Shown: positions 1 to 12,819, counted from the stretch's first letter. The stretch: 64,000 bases of DNA from Lantana camara (GCA_037501455.1 CM074862.1:66061501-66125500), one strand, 5' to 3'. Notes: a model not told the origin generated them from the sequence alone. Numbers and translations are program-made.

Positions 1-174
1 GAGCTTTATATAGCTCGATCCAGACTGAAGCCAATCACAGGGATCGATGGAGGTTTTCTGACGATGAGATTGAGGCTCAGGGGGCCCAAAAGTTTATGTC
101 GTTAAGTACACTCGAGTTGTAGTGTTCATACTCTATGCTTTCATTCTCGATATTTTAATACTCAATCAAATTTT

Positions 175-634
175 TTTTCAGCTGAGCCAAGACTACTTCC
201 ACATAGCTCGACGGAGCTTTGTGCATCGTCAGGCCAGGATCAGGGTTGAGAAAACAGTCAAGAGGCTTCATCGAGCTATCCGAGAAGGACAAAAAGTTGG
301 CGGCAGCAGAGAAAGACAAGGCTGAGCTCGACAAAAACTTTTTGGATACCATCGAGAAGCTTTCCAAGGTCAAGAAGGATTTAAAGTCTATGGAGGCTAG
401 GATCGCGAAGTCGATCGAGGAAGAAGTTGAACCCAAAAGCGGGGTCAAATCGAGGGCGAGAGGAAGGGGGCAGATCTGACCATTAGGAGATGCAAGAATG
501 GCCTCGAGCAGGTTGTGCAGATGTCGGAGAGGAGGGGCACTTATAAACTTATGAAGTCAAAAGCCTTCCAAAAAGCCTACTCGATCATGAGCTTCAAAGA
601 CCTCGAGGAAGGCTTCAACCTATGCCTGGCTTAA
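175..634 (+). pseudogene. Decayed antisense ORF (3' part) of the Tat-B retrotransposon
   Basis: This is the remnant of the extra gene that Tat/Retand-type gypsy elements carry opposite to gag-pol. The first frame (about 219-479) is a lysine/glutamate-rich coiled-coil stretch. A second frame (about 542-634) reads YKLMKSKAFQKAYSIM followed by FKDLEEGFNL, which matches the intact gene in Tat-A (exon 3, IKFCHSKAFNFAAS then LEEAQNAFNL). A pyrimidine tract ending in CAG at about 172-181 resembles a splice acceptor. The two frames are not in register, so at least one frameshift separates them, and the second ends at TAA 632-634, earlier than in Tat-A. It runs on the plus strand while Tat-B pol runs on the minus strand, reproducing the convergent layout of Tat-A. 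The function of this protein family is unknown. Confidence 0.65.
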
Positions 635-734
635 GTGCAAGCATCCGGGTAACTTACCGAGGATTATGATCAAACAAAGGTTAGATTCTTCCAAGATGAT
701 CCTCGACCTACTGATCCTGCTACTCGACTGCCCT

Positions 735-2097
735 TGTAGAACCCCGCACGGTGGGTCACCACATCCCCCACACCTAAGCCCAATCCACATGCAAGATGGG
801 AAACCCGTACCTGAACTGAGTGGAGGCGGACGGGAGACAGATAGACACATACCTAAGCTAGGCAGAACGTAGACCCTATCAATTAAAACAAAGCACCAAG
901 CAAATGCGTATGCGGAAGTGAATCAAACCATCTAATAATAAAACACAAGCAGTAGGTGACGGGTTCAACTAGCATATATACCTAATCCCCGAATATTAAC
1001 ATAAACCATAAACGCAAACGGGTTCAATTTTCTCCCTAGAAGCCTGTCCCGAAATCGAATATACATAATAAACAATGCATACATAATCAAATATTCATAC
1101 TTATACAAGAATCCGAATCGTATGAAAAGCGACAGACCCGAACAAAACAACAGACAAGACAGACACCAAGGACTCGACACTCCGCCTAGCACGAACTCCA
1201 CGCAACCTGCACACTAAAAATAAAAAGGGAGAGGGATTAGCCACACGGACTGAGTGAGGGCTACCCACACATGCTATATATATACAAAGAGCAAGGCACG
1301 CATAACATACAATGTTCGTAAACTTAGGGATAGTTTTTGCACGCTAAAACATTGGCCCGTGATACATACATATAGGGATTCTTATCAAATCCGAACAAAA
1401 CATAACTTAACAAATTCTTACGTATCAAAACATACTTATCGTAACAAATCTTATAGAAACATATTAAACTTAAAGTTACAAAAGATTCATATTTTATCTT
1501 AATTATGAGTCTATCCCCGTTCCACGAACTTTAACATAACATACATACATAACTCGGCGGGTACGAGTACCTAATCCCATCCCAGGCTCCTCCAACTAAA
1601 CATACATAACAAATCAAAACATAATAGCATACGTATCATACATACCCCCTCCTCCGGTGATGGAAGGGTTGTGCGACCCTAACCATCCTTACAGACGAGG
1701 GGAGCGTGAACACTCAAACCCTCAGGTTCCCATCCCCCTACCAAACCTCCTAGCAGGTTCAGGGTTATTCCTATCCAACTGTGGACATGTGCACAGGGGT
1801 CATAACCGGCGACCCCATGGCCGACCCGGGTCTCCCTTACCCACAACTCAGGGGCCCATCATACCAAACATATCACATTAGAGCATACCATATCATAACC
1901 CGCTACTTATCAAAATTAACATAACATACCTTACCTTGCAAAAACTATGCTATTCATACCTCTCCGTGTCAAATCCATAATATATCCATAGCTCATAGCT
2001 TTCGGCTCATAAGAGGCATACGGCTTGAAGCATAGTTAATGTTGCAACCTTAGCAAACCATAACAAACCAAAACAAGCGTACATAGGCTCGCACATA
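735..2097 (-). mobile_element. Truncated Tekay-like gypsy LTR (same subfamily as the solo LTR at 59323)
   Basis: It starts TGTAGAACCCC and shares, in the same order, several blocks with the solo LTR at 59323-62736: CCACATCCCCC near the end, GTGACGGGTTCAACTAGCAT at about 957, CCGCCTAGCA at about 1183 and ACTGAGTGAGGG at 1249. In plant Tekay-like LTRs these blocks lie near the 3' end of the sense strand, so this copy is in minus orientation. The expected other terminus (reading GGCGTNACA on this strand) is absent. The sequence passes directly into Tat-B integrase near 2098, so the LTR's sense 5' part is deleted. It contains no coding sequence. Confidence 0.7.
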
Positions 2098-2291
2098 GGC
2101 CGATGATATCGATACCTTATTGCTCGAATGGCAAAACCGAGTCGGTCAAAATCATTTCTGTAGGATGCGATAAATTGGCACGCTTCTGGAATCGGTCACA
2201 TCTTTTCACGAACTCAAACGCGTCCTTGCGGAGGGTAGGCCAGTAAAAATCGGCTCGAGATGTTTTCTGAGCTAGGATCGACTGCCAGCAT
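2098..2291 (-). pseudogene. Tat-B integrase fragment (zinc-binding region and start of the catalytic core)
   Basis: Minus-strand translation gives ILAQKTSRADFYWPTL, then FVKRC and RCDRFQKRAN, and ends at GIDIIG. This parallels Tat-A ILAKKVLRSGFYWPTV to GIDIVGP, that is, the HHCC zinc-binding domain and the first catalytic Asp of the DDE core. An in-frame stop lies just before GIDIIG. The fragment is cut on the left by the LTR fragment ending at about 2097 and on the right by element A. Its upstream continuation (RNaseH and the linker to integrase) resumes at 27577 on the far side of element A. Confidence 0.8.
2287..2291. repeat. Left target flank of element A (AGCAT)
   Basis: These are the five bases just before the TGTAAC start of element A. 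A matching AGCAT is not found at the right edge near 27576, consistent with that edge having been rearranged. Confidence 0.4.
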
Positions 2292-5200
2292 TGTAACAGC
2301 CCTAAATAGGGCCTAGTTGGAATTGGTAAACCTTGAAAGAAAGTGAAAGCGTTTATAGACTTTGATCCGTCAAATGTTCTTCATGTATCACATTTCTATG
2401 TGTTTTAACTTGTTCTTACATGCTATTGTGTGACTATGGGAGAGATCTCATTTCCGACCACAAATTACTATTCATTTCCCGAGCATTCATTCCCTCAATA
2501 GAATCCTAAAAACTCAAATATGTGTCTCTTGAATACCTTAACTCACATCTCTTGTCCTAAAATCATTTTCGAAAATTTAACATCAAAGTTACGATTTTAT
2601 CCCCATGCCATTGATTATCCACTAAGTCATATCTTCTTATCTCATTCATAGAACCTTAGAGGTATGAAACTATTATTTTTCTATTGCTTACATATGCTTT
2701 CTATGACCCGAAACTCTTTACAAAAATTATTGATCAAAATTACCATTAGATCCCTTGATCACTATTCATTCCATAAAATTAGAAATTTCTCGTAACACTT
2801 TTTTCCTATCAAATAATATAGTCAAATGAATCCTTGAATCATTTCAAGGATTTTGACATCATTTCAAGGATTTTGACATCTTTCAAGGATTTTCCCATCC
2901 CAACTTTAGTAGTATCAAAAACCGTCTAAATCCTTAGTTACTATTCACACTGTAGACAACTTTTCATACACTCACTTTTTGATACCCAATATTATAGTCA
3001 AAACGATCCTTGAATTGTTTTATGAATTTTCATACTAATACCAAAACTTAATTCTAACCGTAGTTTATTTCATAAATATTTTTTCTATTAAAAATCATTA
3101 TTGTTACCATAAAAGTTTAACTTTCATTTAAAATTCAAAATTATACTTAAAACGTTTCTTGAATTTTTCTCTAACTATGATAATTTTCTCAACCATTAAA
3201 CTTCCTCATAGCTTCGTTTATTTAATTTACAAACTTTCAAACGAAAAACCTAAACGTCACACATTTATAATCATGGCGAAGCTCATTTTTGGCTCATTCT
3301 TTCACTACTTTTACCACTTCAAGCTCTCGTTTCCCGAGTCTTAAATAAATTTTATATTATTTTATATTTATTTTTATTAAATATGACATCATCCATGACA
3401 TCACCTTCCTAAAATAGAAAGGCTAGGTCTATGATATAAAATCTTCTACATTTCATACATATTCTCTACATATTTTTGTGATTCAAAATTCTCCACATTT
3501 CCTACATAATTTCCATATAATTTTGTGATTTAGAATTCTCCATATTTCCTATATATTTTCAAAAATTGCTCTTAAGTCCTTAATTCCTACCTATAAATAC
3601 CCCATAAGAGATTCATTTCTAACTCACCAACTCCTCTCTTCTTTCCCCAAATCCTCTTCCCCCCCCCCCCAAAAAAAAAAAAACTCTCTCAAGGTTAGTT
3701 ATTTTTTTATGCTTTAATTCATAATTAGTTTAGGTATTTAATTAGTATATTTTATAAGCTTTAAATTATGTTAAATATTTATGTTTTATTAGGAAATTAT
3801 GATTTAGGAAATTATGATTTAGAAATTTATACTTCATGAATTAAAGTTAGGAATTTAATTTATGAAAATGCATGTTTATTATATGAATTTATTTAAAATA
3901 CGTGTTTATATAGTCATAATTTTGTTCTTGAATATTTGAATAGATTCATGTTTAGGAAATTAGTTTATGAATTAATTTTCATGTAAAGTTGATATATTAT
4001 GCTCATTTATACTTTAATCTTATGTTATGAATATGAATTTAATCAAGAATGCCTAGAACATCTTATGAATATTCAAGTACGATCAAGAACATGTTCTTAG
4101 TGTTCTTGACTAGTGTGTGAAGTGTGTGTGTGTCGTGTTTTTGTAGTGTGTGAAAGATTAGGTGTTTAAGTATGTGTCTAATCCCCTACACTTAAATAGT
4201 AGTTGTTTCCAAATAATGATTTCAAAATAAATAAGAATAAATTGGAATTTTTAAATAATAATTCTTGACTAATATTTTAATTAAATAAAATAGGGGATTA
4301 AAGTTTCAGGAATCATTTAAACGTTTCATATTTCAAATATCGTTTTGTGATTCAAATACGTTCAAGGTTTCAAACATTAAAAGATTAGGATTTCTATTTT
4401 TAAATAAATCCAACTTTTGACTTTTATTAAACTAAAATAGGAATTTCAAATAATAATACTCATCTAGGATTTTTAAATCGGATATTTCAAATATCCTTTC
4501 CAAAATAAAGATTTCTTTATTAAAAGTTTGGGCTTATTTTATAACATAGAAGTTTGCTAAGATTCATAATTTGATTAATAACATCTTGTTTTGTAAGCCT
4601 TGTTTGAATGTTAAAGTTGTATTTTACCAGAATATTATTATGTGATCTCATTTCATGTTATGGTTTGCTTTATTGTGGTAACTTGTCTATGTGATTAGTC
4701 TTAGTTTAAGGATTAGAAACTTATAGTTGATCACCATTCACAGGTGAAGATTTGGACTGACTAGGACTCCGGTATTATTACACATGTAGATGAGGTTAAA
4801 TGTTCCTACTGGGATCATAAGTCTATATATGTATAAAACATTTTATGTCTTACGCTAATAGAGTTCAAGTCTTACCCCTTTATAAATGAGACTACCCCTT
4901 TTGGGAAAATACTTCAATATCAACTTATATTACTCTAGTATACAAAATCAATCATTTTAAAGTATTCATGTTGTCTTGTCTTCTTATAAGGATTAAAGTA
5001 GTTCACGTTATAATGTTCCAGTACTACATGACAATCCTAGTATCGTTAAATTCAAGTAAAGTATCTTTTTTTATTGTGGGCCCCAATGGTATCGATAGAA
5101 GTAATAGACCAGGAGGCGAGCGCCAATGGCTATTATTATACCAGCCGCCAACTAGATCTTGGTGATGGTCTAACTGGAGCTTAGTTATTCCACATCAAGT

Positions 5201-6060
5201 GACGGGAAAAGGTACGTCCCTCCCAAACTCATGTATATCGTCACTAAGGGAAGCTCCCTGAGGTGACACCGGAGAAAAAAGGGATTATATTGTTTATTTC
5301 ATTAGTAACGACATCTTGATCAATGTCATTACGAATATTCTCGGTTTTAAGGAGTAAAGGTTGGAGAACGCCTAAATTGCGGGCATCTTATTGTTCTAAA
5401 AAGGATTTATGTTTTATTAAAGCATAGCCTATAACCCCCTATCCCGTCATTTTAAAATAAATATGAACCCAGTATTGTTATTGATATAATATTTTCCTAT
5501 TATAGGGTACTAACCAAGGAGTTTCTTGGTTAACCCCATTATGTACATTTATTTAAACATTACTCTCAAAATTATTAATTCAGTCTTGTTCACTTTTCTA
5601 ATAAAGATCTGTTGAATAAAAGTATTTTGGTCAAAACCCTAAAGTTCTATATACATATATAGTTTCAACCACATCCTCACTTAGTCATTTTGACTAATCC
5701 TTCACTCTTTTCAAATTCATGATTTCTGGTATTGCCATCGTTCATTAGCTGGTATCTTGAAGCATAGAGAGTCCATTATCTTGTGCATATTAGATCAGGT
5801 TCTCTCGACTGAGCCAAGTTAGACTATAATCCCTTCTAGTTATTAATTACTCTAATATCATACTCTTAGATCATGAACAACTTTAATCCTACGGTATTGC
5901 TCATATGTTTTCATAAATGTTTCAAATTCTGCTGCCATGTTTTCTTACTCTGATATCGTATAGCATCGCCCATTCGCCGGCGTACCTCTCAGGTGCTAGG
6001 TCTCACATCTGCCTCGGAAGTGCGACGGTGTGGGGTTGTAGTGTATTTGAGGGCACTATA
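2292..6060 (+). repeat. 5' LTR of element A
   Basis: It begins TGTAACAGCC and ends GGCACTATA just before the GCTAAGG spacer and primer-binding site. It is collinear with the second copy at 10911-11258 plus 23800-27393, differing by scattered substitutions and short indels, for example a partial tandem of CATTTCAAGGATTTTGACAT at about 2840-2897 and a C-run followed by an A-run near 3660-3682 here. Length is about 3.77 kb. The terminal bases depart from the usual CA, so the 3' boundary is accurate to a few bases only. No coding sequence; the small ORFs inside are not credible. Confidence 0.8.
2840..2897 (+). repeat. Short tandem repeat in the element A 5' LTR
   Basis: A unit of about 23 bp, CATTTCAAGGATTTTGACAT with spacer, occurs about 2.5 times head to tail. 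The other LTR has a single copy at about 23998, so the duplication happened after insertion. Confidence 0.75.
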
Positions 6061-6067
6061 GCTAAGG

Positions 6068-6079
6068 TGGTATCAGAGC
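6068..6079 (+). promoter_or_regulatory. Primer-binding site of element A (initiator-Met tRNA)
   Basis: TGGTATCAGAGC, complementary to the 3' end of plant initiator-Met tRNA, lies 7 bp after the LTR end. The spacer differs from that of element B (TCTTAGG). Confidence 0.85.
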
Positions 6080-6252
6080 ATCAGGTTGCCTCGGTTTCCT
6101 TGGTGCTCTTTCTTGGAAATCTTAACTTTTCTAAAAATATATCATTTCAAAGTGCCTTCAAAATTGATACCTTTAAGATGTAAAAACCTTTTATTCCCAT
6201 TTTCCTGCATGTTCATTTCTCGAGTCTTAGAACCGCTTCAAGATATCGATAG

Positions 6253-8791
6253 TGTAGCACCCGGAACGCTAGGTACCACATCCCCCGCACTATAGTCAAT
6301 CCACATATGAAATGGACAATCCATACATGAACCAAAGCTATAGCGAACGGGAGACAATAAAAATAACGACAATAGCTAGGCGGGACTAACCCCAAACCAA
6401 ACAATCAATTCAGAGCAATAAAAGCGGAAGCATAATATTTCATTAACACATACCAAGTATTCCAAAAGTATGTTATCTACTAAATATACATATCAATATA
6501 ATATCATCTCCAAAATACTCCGTAAGACATGCCAAAATAACATAAGTATCAATATATGAACATAATATGAAGGTGAAGTGTGCTAGACCCAAATTAAAGA
6601 CAAGACTCGACTCTAATTCCCGCCTAGCACGCACCTGCAAAAACTGAAAGGTTGAGGCGTCAGTCTACAACGGACTGAGTGAGGGGTATAAGTAAATATA
6701 TGCGCACATACATGCAAGTAATAATCTTGGGTAATATCTTGTAAAACCATACAATTCAATAAAATAAGATATAATATCGCCCGAGGTTACAACTATCAAG
6801 TTTAACAATTAATTTAATTTCAGTCAATCAGTGGCCCGGCGAGTGAGGGCAATTCTCCAACCTTGCTCCGATTGTGTACAATAATTAGGTTATCAATAAT
6901 TTAGGTGATCAAGCAAGTTATTACAGTGCAGTACATTCAGTAGCAGTTTCAGTCCCTTCTTCCCCCGGGTGATGGTGGGTTTGCAAGGCCCAACCATCCA
7001 GTCAGTGTGAGCAGAGGGTACATGAATCCCTAAGCCCGGAACTCCTTCCTCCACTAATCTCCTAGTGGATTCAGGGGTCATCCGAAGATGGTGAGGATAT
7101 CGCTAGAGTTATCCGTCAGCCCATGCTTTCCCAGTTGGCTCAAGCCACTACCCTCGAGCCCATAGTGCAATACAGTATACTCACCAAAAATACGGTCAAT
7201 TCAGTATAGTAGACTCGGTGGATTTTGAAATCATTTGAGGCTTATGAAAATCTATAGATATATTAATACATTTTGACCAAAATCCACATAAAGGTTGTAA
7301 AGGTTCTATATATCTAGAAATTAAACCTCACCTGTGTGACCAAAATAAACAAGGAAATAGCTCACGGGGCCTGCTCCTCGTCACCAGGAAGCTGGTCTGT
7401 GCAAGAAAGATAATTATCCGTGAGACACGACTCAAATGTACCAATTAGGACGAACAGCGTGATCATGAATATTATAACGTGCATTGACAATTCATGGAAT
7501 GATATGATCATATTCATGTATAAAATGAGCATATAATAACACGTATCGATCATTTATGGCATTAGAAACGGATTATGAAAACTCAATTTTATGCAGAAAA
7601 TTCATAAAACCCTCTGCAGCATGGGAACGGCCATTCCGGTTTTGAACTGGAAATGGGAAGGGCCATTCCCGGCTCCCCGATTCAATCCCACGCGTTTGTA
7701 AGTTTTTGGAAATTTTTGAGGCTGGGAACGGCCGTTTCGGCCACAGGCCAAAATGGGAAGGGTCGTTCCCATTCTCGCGCGCTAGCTGTCAGGGGTGGGA
7801 ACGGCCGTTCCCAGAATGAACTGGGACGGGAAGGGCCGTTCCTGTTACGCAATTGCAGTAGAAACAGAGCATAGCAGCAGGGGAGAAATGAACCAAAATC
7901 CAACAATCACAAATGCTTCAAAACCAAGTTCAAATGCACATAATTCATGATATAACCATACTAGCATGCTTATAGATCAATAAAATCCAATCCAAACATT
8001 TATATCAAGCTCAAATCATCAAGAATCATCAATCAAAACCCATATGCCAACATATGCTCCAAGGCTATAAACTTCAATAAATATACATCAAATTCAAGCC
8101 ATGATCAAGTATTCATATTTCCAATAGCTAAAACACACTTCAATCAATTCATATCATAACCCTAGCTACCACATCCAAATCAAGAATTTCAATAAAATCT
8201 CCATCTTGCCTTGAAATGAGAAAGAGATGAAAAGAGACGAAGAGATGATGATGATGATGCTCCAATGTATATAAAACCCACAAAATATAGCTTGAATTGA
8301 TGAAATCCTTCCTTCTCTTGTTGGGGTTTTTGATCGATGGAAATGGAAGCAAAAGAAACAATTGTATGAAATGTTTGTATGAGAGAAGGAAATGGTATGT
8401 GATGCTGCTAAAAGGAAGAAAGAGATGCTCCAATTGCTATTAAATCCCTAAACTTATTAAGTTATGCAATTGAATCCACTTCCATAATATATGATCACTT
8501 AAGTCCAATGCAAGATTCATGCAATTAAGTCCCTAAATTCAAGAAGATGATCAAGTAAGGACATAGAAGAAATTAAATCATGCTCGAGAATTAATTCACG
8601 TTCCAATCAAATTCAATTTATGCAATAAGTATCAATTTGGTATGAATTTCATAAAAATACTTGAAATAAAATTTTATAAAAATTATGTCATGACATAAAA
8701 ATTGAAGAAATGATCAAATTAAATTTAAATTCTAGCTCTCAAACTCACACGTGGCGTTCATACCTGAAAGGCCGAAAGCTGGGGCGTTACA
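6253..8791 (-). mobile_element. Solo LTR, Tekay-like gypsy, inside element A's interior
   Basis: A 2539-bp LTR with perfect 5-bp target duplications, GATAG at 6248-6252 and 8792-8796. The plus strand starts TGTAGCACCC and ends GGCGTTACA. Comparison with the 5' LTR of element B, which has a primer site, shows this copy is in minus orientation. There is no interior and no second LTR between the duplications, so the interior was lost by LTR-LTR recombination. It carries ACTGAGTGAGGGG at 6674 and the six-palindrome array at 7623-7843. It contains no genes. Confidence 0.9.
7623..7843. repeat. Six-palindrome array (LTR copy 1)
   Basis: Six 16-bp palindromes or near-palindromes start at 7623, 7655, 7724, 7755, 7797 and 7828. 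The one at 7797 is the perfect form GGGAACGGCCGTTCCC. They fall in three pairs with within-pair spacing of 32, 31 and 31 bp and pair-to-pair gaps of 69 and 42 bp. Confidence 0.9.
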
Positions 8792-8796
8792 GATAG

Positions 8797-10892
8797 GACC
8801 GTTATTGTTCCTTGTTATTCCAATGTGTATTCTATGTGCTAGTAAGTCTAGCACTATACTTGAGATTTGTTGCTTCTATGATAATTTGTGAATCATTCTT
8901 AACCCCATGCATTATATCTCCCTATGCGGCTCTTTCTAAGAGTGGGTAACATTCCTGGAAGAAATGAGACGCTGGATCTCACCAGTGACCAGAAGTACAA
9001 TACATATTCTTAACACGCCAGTTATGGTCCTATGACCCTGACACCATGCATTCATTCATTATATCAATTAATGTGTGCCTATATGTATCCCTATTGAATA
9101 ATTTATCATACAAACTTTGAAGTAAATTCCCTTTTTGGATTTGCCTCATTACGGATCAGTTTATAAACGCTACTCTTACCGAGATGGTAATCATCGAATC
9201 CGATCCCACTACCCATGACAAGACGAGGTATTAAACTAGGAAAGGATGAGAAGTTGGGAATTAGAAACTATAAGGTCATTTTAGAAAGGAATTAGTGATA
9301 CGTCGCCTATCTTTTAAAAAGGCCAACGGATCACTTCGAATCAGAAAAGTGGAGACAATACTGAATTTGAGTTGTTTCGAGCAACACCAGAAAGGGTGAC
9401 TCAGGAGCACAACAATGCTGGAAAAATGACATATTGAAGTGATGGGATCAAGGTTTAGCTGTTATAACACTTTGTTGTAGAAAACCTAGCTTATGTACCA
9501 ATTCGATCGAGCTGCTTCACTTGATAGTGAATAACAAAATTCTCTCCACCTCTTGTGAAGAAGTCATTTCGATATCTCAAGTATCTCAAGTGTGCTCTAA
9601 ATTAGATTTAGGTAAAACATATTACTAGTTGAAGGTTTAAGAAAAACAACACCTGAAAACTTTCTTCAACAGCTGTTATCTCAAGAGACCCCACTGGTTT
9701 AACCATCTCCCCCCACAACATCCACCAGTAAGATGTACCCATTTTTTTAGTCATATCTCGGCGAGTTATCTTGATCACTATTGATCAACATCTAGGTGTA
9801 TTGAAGAACACTGGATAAACATACCAAACATCTCTAAATAACATTAGGCACTTTGCCGGATCACAAGCCAAACACTAAGTTCAAGGAATGCATATTTTGA
9901 CAGGAAAGAGTATCACTTCTTGATCACATCATTTCCACCTGAAGGAGTTAATTAATACCTCAAGGATTGAGATGATGATAAGTTGAAGCTACCAAGGAAT
10001 CCATTTGAAATGAAAAACTTCATGGGCAGGCAAGTTATGACAAGGGGATTATTGAAGACTTTTTAGAAATAGCTACACTCAAGGACCAGAAGTTAAAGGG
10101 TTTAAGAAGCCATAGAAAGATTTCCAAGTACTAAGGTAAAGACTGATTTTTGTACTAGTATTAACCCTTCCTGAATAAAAGATGTTTACAATTTACTCCA
10201 ATGCCTTTAAATAAAGGTCAAGGTAGGTATTGGTGATTGGAGTAAAAGTTACACTCCAAGGAAACCTAAGTCCCTCCATAAGGAAAAAAGAAAAAGAAAA
10301 AGGGGACAACAGAATAATGAAAATTGAAAGAAGGTTGCAACCACCATTAATCCCAACATGGAAAATGGATCAGATCACGAGAAATTCACAATAGGAGTAC
10401 CCGAAGCACTACAAAGGAAGATACAATGATATATAGTTCATCGTTGGAAGATCGATAAAGTCAGCGTGTCTCTTATTGACTAAGACTATAGATAAGGGAA
10501 TCAAAACCACATCATTGTTTTAAGGAGCGGGAGATGTTGGGTACCAAGTTTAATATTTTAAGGAACCCACAAACTGGTAAGCAGTTAAAGTGGATGAATA
10601 AGAATCTAAAGGACGATGAGTTAAACCGAGGGTGTACGATTTTCCTTAAGATACTAGGACATGTTGAACTTCGTACTTTCGAAGTACCTTACTGGAGAAT
10701 CTCAAGTTTTACCAGTGGAAGAAGTACCATTTGAATTAAACTTGACTTAGAATTGAAACCGGTTAGGAAAATTCCCTAGTCAAGATCTTTTGGAAAGGAT
10801 ATAAGAATGGGGAAACAATAAGGAAAACAAACAGAAGTATGGAAAACACTACCTAAGTTATTCCTGGACAATAAGAGAATCTGAGGACAGAT
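8797..10892 (+). other. Interior of element A, no recognisable coding sequence
   Basis: About 2.1 kb between the solo LTR and the polypurine tract. The longest open frame is 66 codons at 10534-10734 and resembles no retroelement domain I know. I see no gag zinc knuckle, protease DSG/DTG, reverse transcriptase YxDD or integrase motif on either strand. Confidence 0.7.
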
Positions 10893-10910
10893 TCTTTTTG
10901 GGGGGAGGAT
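10893..10910 (+). promoter_or_regulatory. Polypurine tract of element A
   Basis: TCTTTTTGGGGGGAGGAT lies directly before the TGTAACAGCC start of the 3' LTR. It has the position and composition of a plus-strand priming site. Confidence 0.85.
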
Positions 10911-11258
10911 TGTAACAGCCCTAAACAGGACTTAGTTGGAATTAGTATACTTGAAAGAAAGTGAAAGCGTTTATAGACTTTGATCCGTCAAATGTTCTTC
11001 ATGCATCACATTTCTATGTGTTTTAAGTTGTTCTTACGTGCTATTGTGTGACTATGGGAGAGATCTCATTTCCGACCACAAATTAGTATTCATTTCCCGA
11101 GCCTTCATTCCCTCAATAGAATCCTAAAAACTCAAATTTGTATCTCTTGAATACCATAACTCACATCTCTTGTCCTAAAATCATTTTCGGAAATTTAACA
11201 TCAAAGTTACGATTTTATCCCCATGTCATTTATTATCCACTAAGTCATATCTTCTTAT
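10911..11258 (+). repeat. 3' LTR of element A, first part
   Basis: It matches the first about 350 bp of the 5' LTR (from 2292) and is interrupted after CTTCTTAT by the copia element. The remainder resumes at 23800. Confidence 0.9.
11254..11258. repeat. Copia target-site duplication (left), CTTAT
   Basis: CTTAT here and at 23795-23799 flank the copia element exactly. The uninterrupted 5' LTR has a single copy (CTTCTTATCTCATTC at about 2632). Confidence 0.95.
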
Positions 11259-11939
11259 TGTTGGAAAATACGAATCAGAAAGTAGCGGAATTTAAAAAAA
11301 ATTCCCCAACAAAAGGACCTTGGACTCGCAATCGTGTATCCAAATTCGTAGAGTTAAGAAACTTACTTTTCTTTTATTCATTCTTGAAGCGTTTCAAGCC
11401 ACCCAAGAACACTCTTCTCGCGGCTTGATCCCCTCTCCTTGGTAAAGCTCGAATCTTCAAACTTCTAACTTGAAGCTCTCTAGAGATAGTCCACCAACTT
11501 GATCGCAATCTAACTAGTAAGGATGCTAGTTCTCTAGTTAGTGTTTAGGCTTAACCTAGGGTTTCGTTTATCTTGGAGAAAGGATGGTGTTCAACAGATG
11601 AACCAAAAGAATTGCCAATTAGCTCTAAGGGGAGCTTATTTATATAAGGGGGAGGACCGAAAATCCGGACTAGGGTTTTGGTCTCTCTCTCTCCTATTAT
11701 TTGATCATCAAGTATTTTGACTTTGACTTTGAATTCTAATTCAAATCAACTTTCAAGAGAGCTAAAATATCCAAACTATTTTTGGATAATTTTATACTTT
11801 ATTTATTTAAAATAAATAACTTATTTTATCTAATTAATTAATTCATAATTAATTAACTAGATTATTTTCTCCAAAATTAGACTTTCTTTTTAATTCAAAA
11901 TTAAACCAAAGTCTATTAAATAATTAACACATTTAATTA

Positions 11940-11978
<39 letters not shown>

Positions 11979-12003
11979 ATATATATATATATTTACACGT
12001 GTG

Positions 12004-12067
12004 GGACATGTGTCACAAGGACACCTGTCACTCACGTGACCCACACGTGTGGTTTCACACGTGTGGA
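12004..12067. promoter_or_regulatory. ACGTG/G-box cluster, LTR unit 1
   Basis: A diverged version of the cluster in units 2 and 3, with CACGTGAC, CACACGTGTG and CACACGTGTGG. ACGT-core elements of this type are bound by plant bZIP and bHLH factors; activity here is inferred. Confidence 0.5.
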
Positions 12068-12819
12068 ACCCTCTTGGCTCGATTAACTCGTTTAATCATT
12101 TTCAAGCCTCAACTCATGTAACCAAGTTGTTGTGTGTGACCCTCTAGGCTCTCAATTCAATTAGCAGTGACCCTAATTAATTAATTCACTAATTAATTAA
12201 TCAGTCCACAGATTAAACGACCATAGTCTAGCAACAGGTGTTTAACCCCTAGCTGAATTGGAATGTTCGGATTCGACAGAACCTTTAAGTCATTGATTCA
12301 TGTGAGATACAATCCTCCTAATTTCTATCTCTCAACCAAGATCTAGGGTAAGGGAATGATCAGAACCCTAATAATCCGGTCTTAAAGCTAAGTGCATTTC
12401 ATATCCATTTGATCTCAATCCAAGAAACCCTTTTCTTGATGTCTTGATTGTTCGAAAACACGAATCAGAAAGCAGTGGAATTTAAAAAAATTTTCCCAAC
12501 AAAAGGACCTTGGACTCGCAATCGTGTAACCAAATTCGTAGAGACAGAAAACTTACTTTTCTTTTGTTCTTTCTTGAAGCGTTTCAAGCCACCCAAGAAC
12601 GCTCTTCTCGCGGCTTGATCCCCTCTCCTTGGTAAAGCTCAAATCTTCAAACTTCTAACTTGAAGTCTCTAGAGAAAGTCCACCAACTTGATCACAATCT
12701 AACTAGTAAGGATACTAGTTCTCTAGTTAGTGTTTAGGCTTAACCTAGGGTTTATTTGATCTTGGAGAAAGGAAGGTGTTCAACACATGAACCAAAAGAA
12801 TTGGCAATTAGCTCTAAAG

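Noticed and set aside
6068..6079. Host tRNA gene suggested by TGGTATCAGAGC
   Set aside because: Only the 3'-terminal tRNA complement is present, at the LTR edge; no cloverleaf around it.
8149..8433. 94-codon minus-strand ORF in the solo LTR
   Set aside because: Low-complexity His/Leu/Phe-rich reading of an AT-rich LTR; not conserved in the other LTRs.
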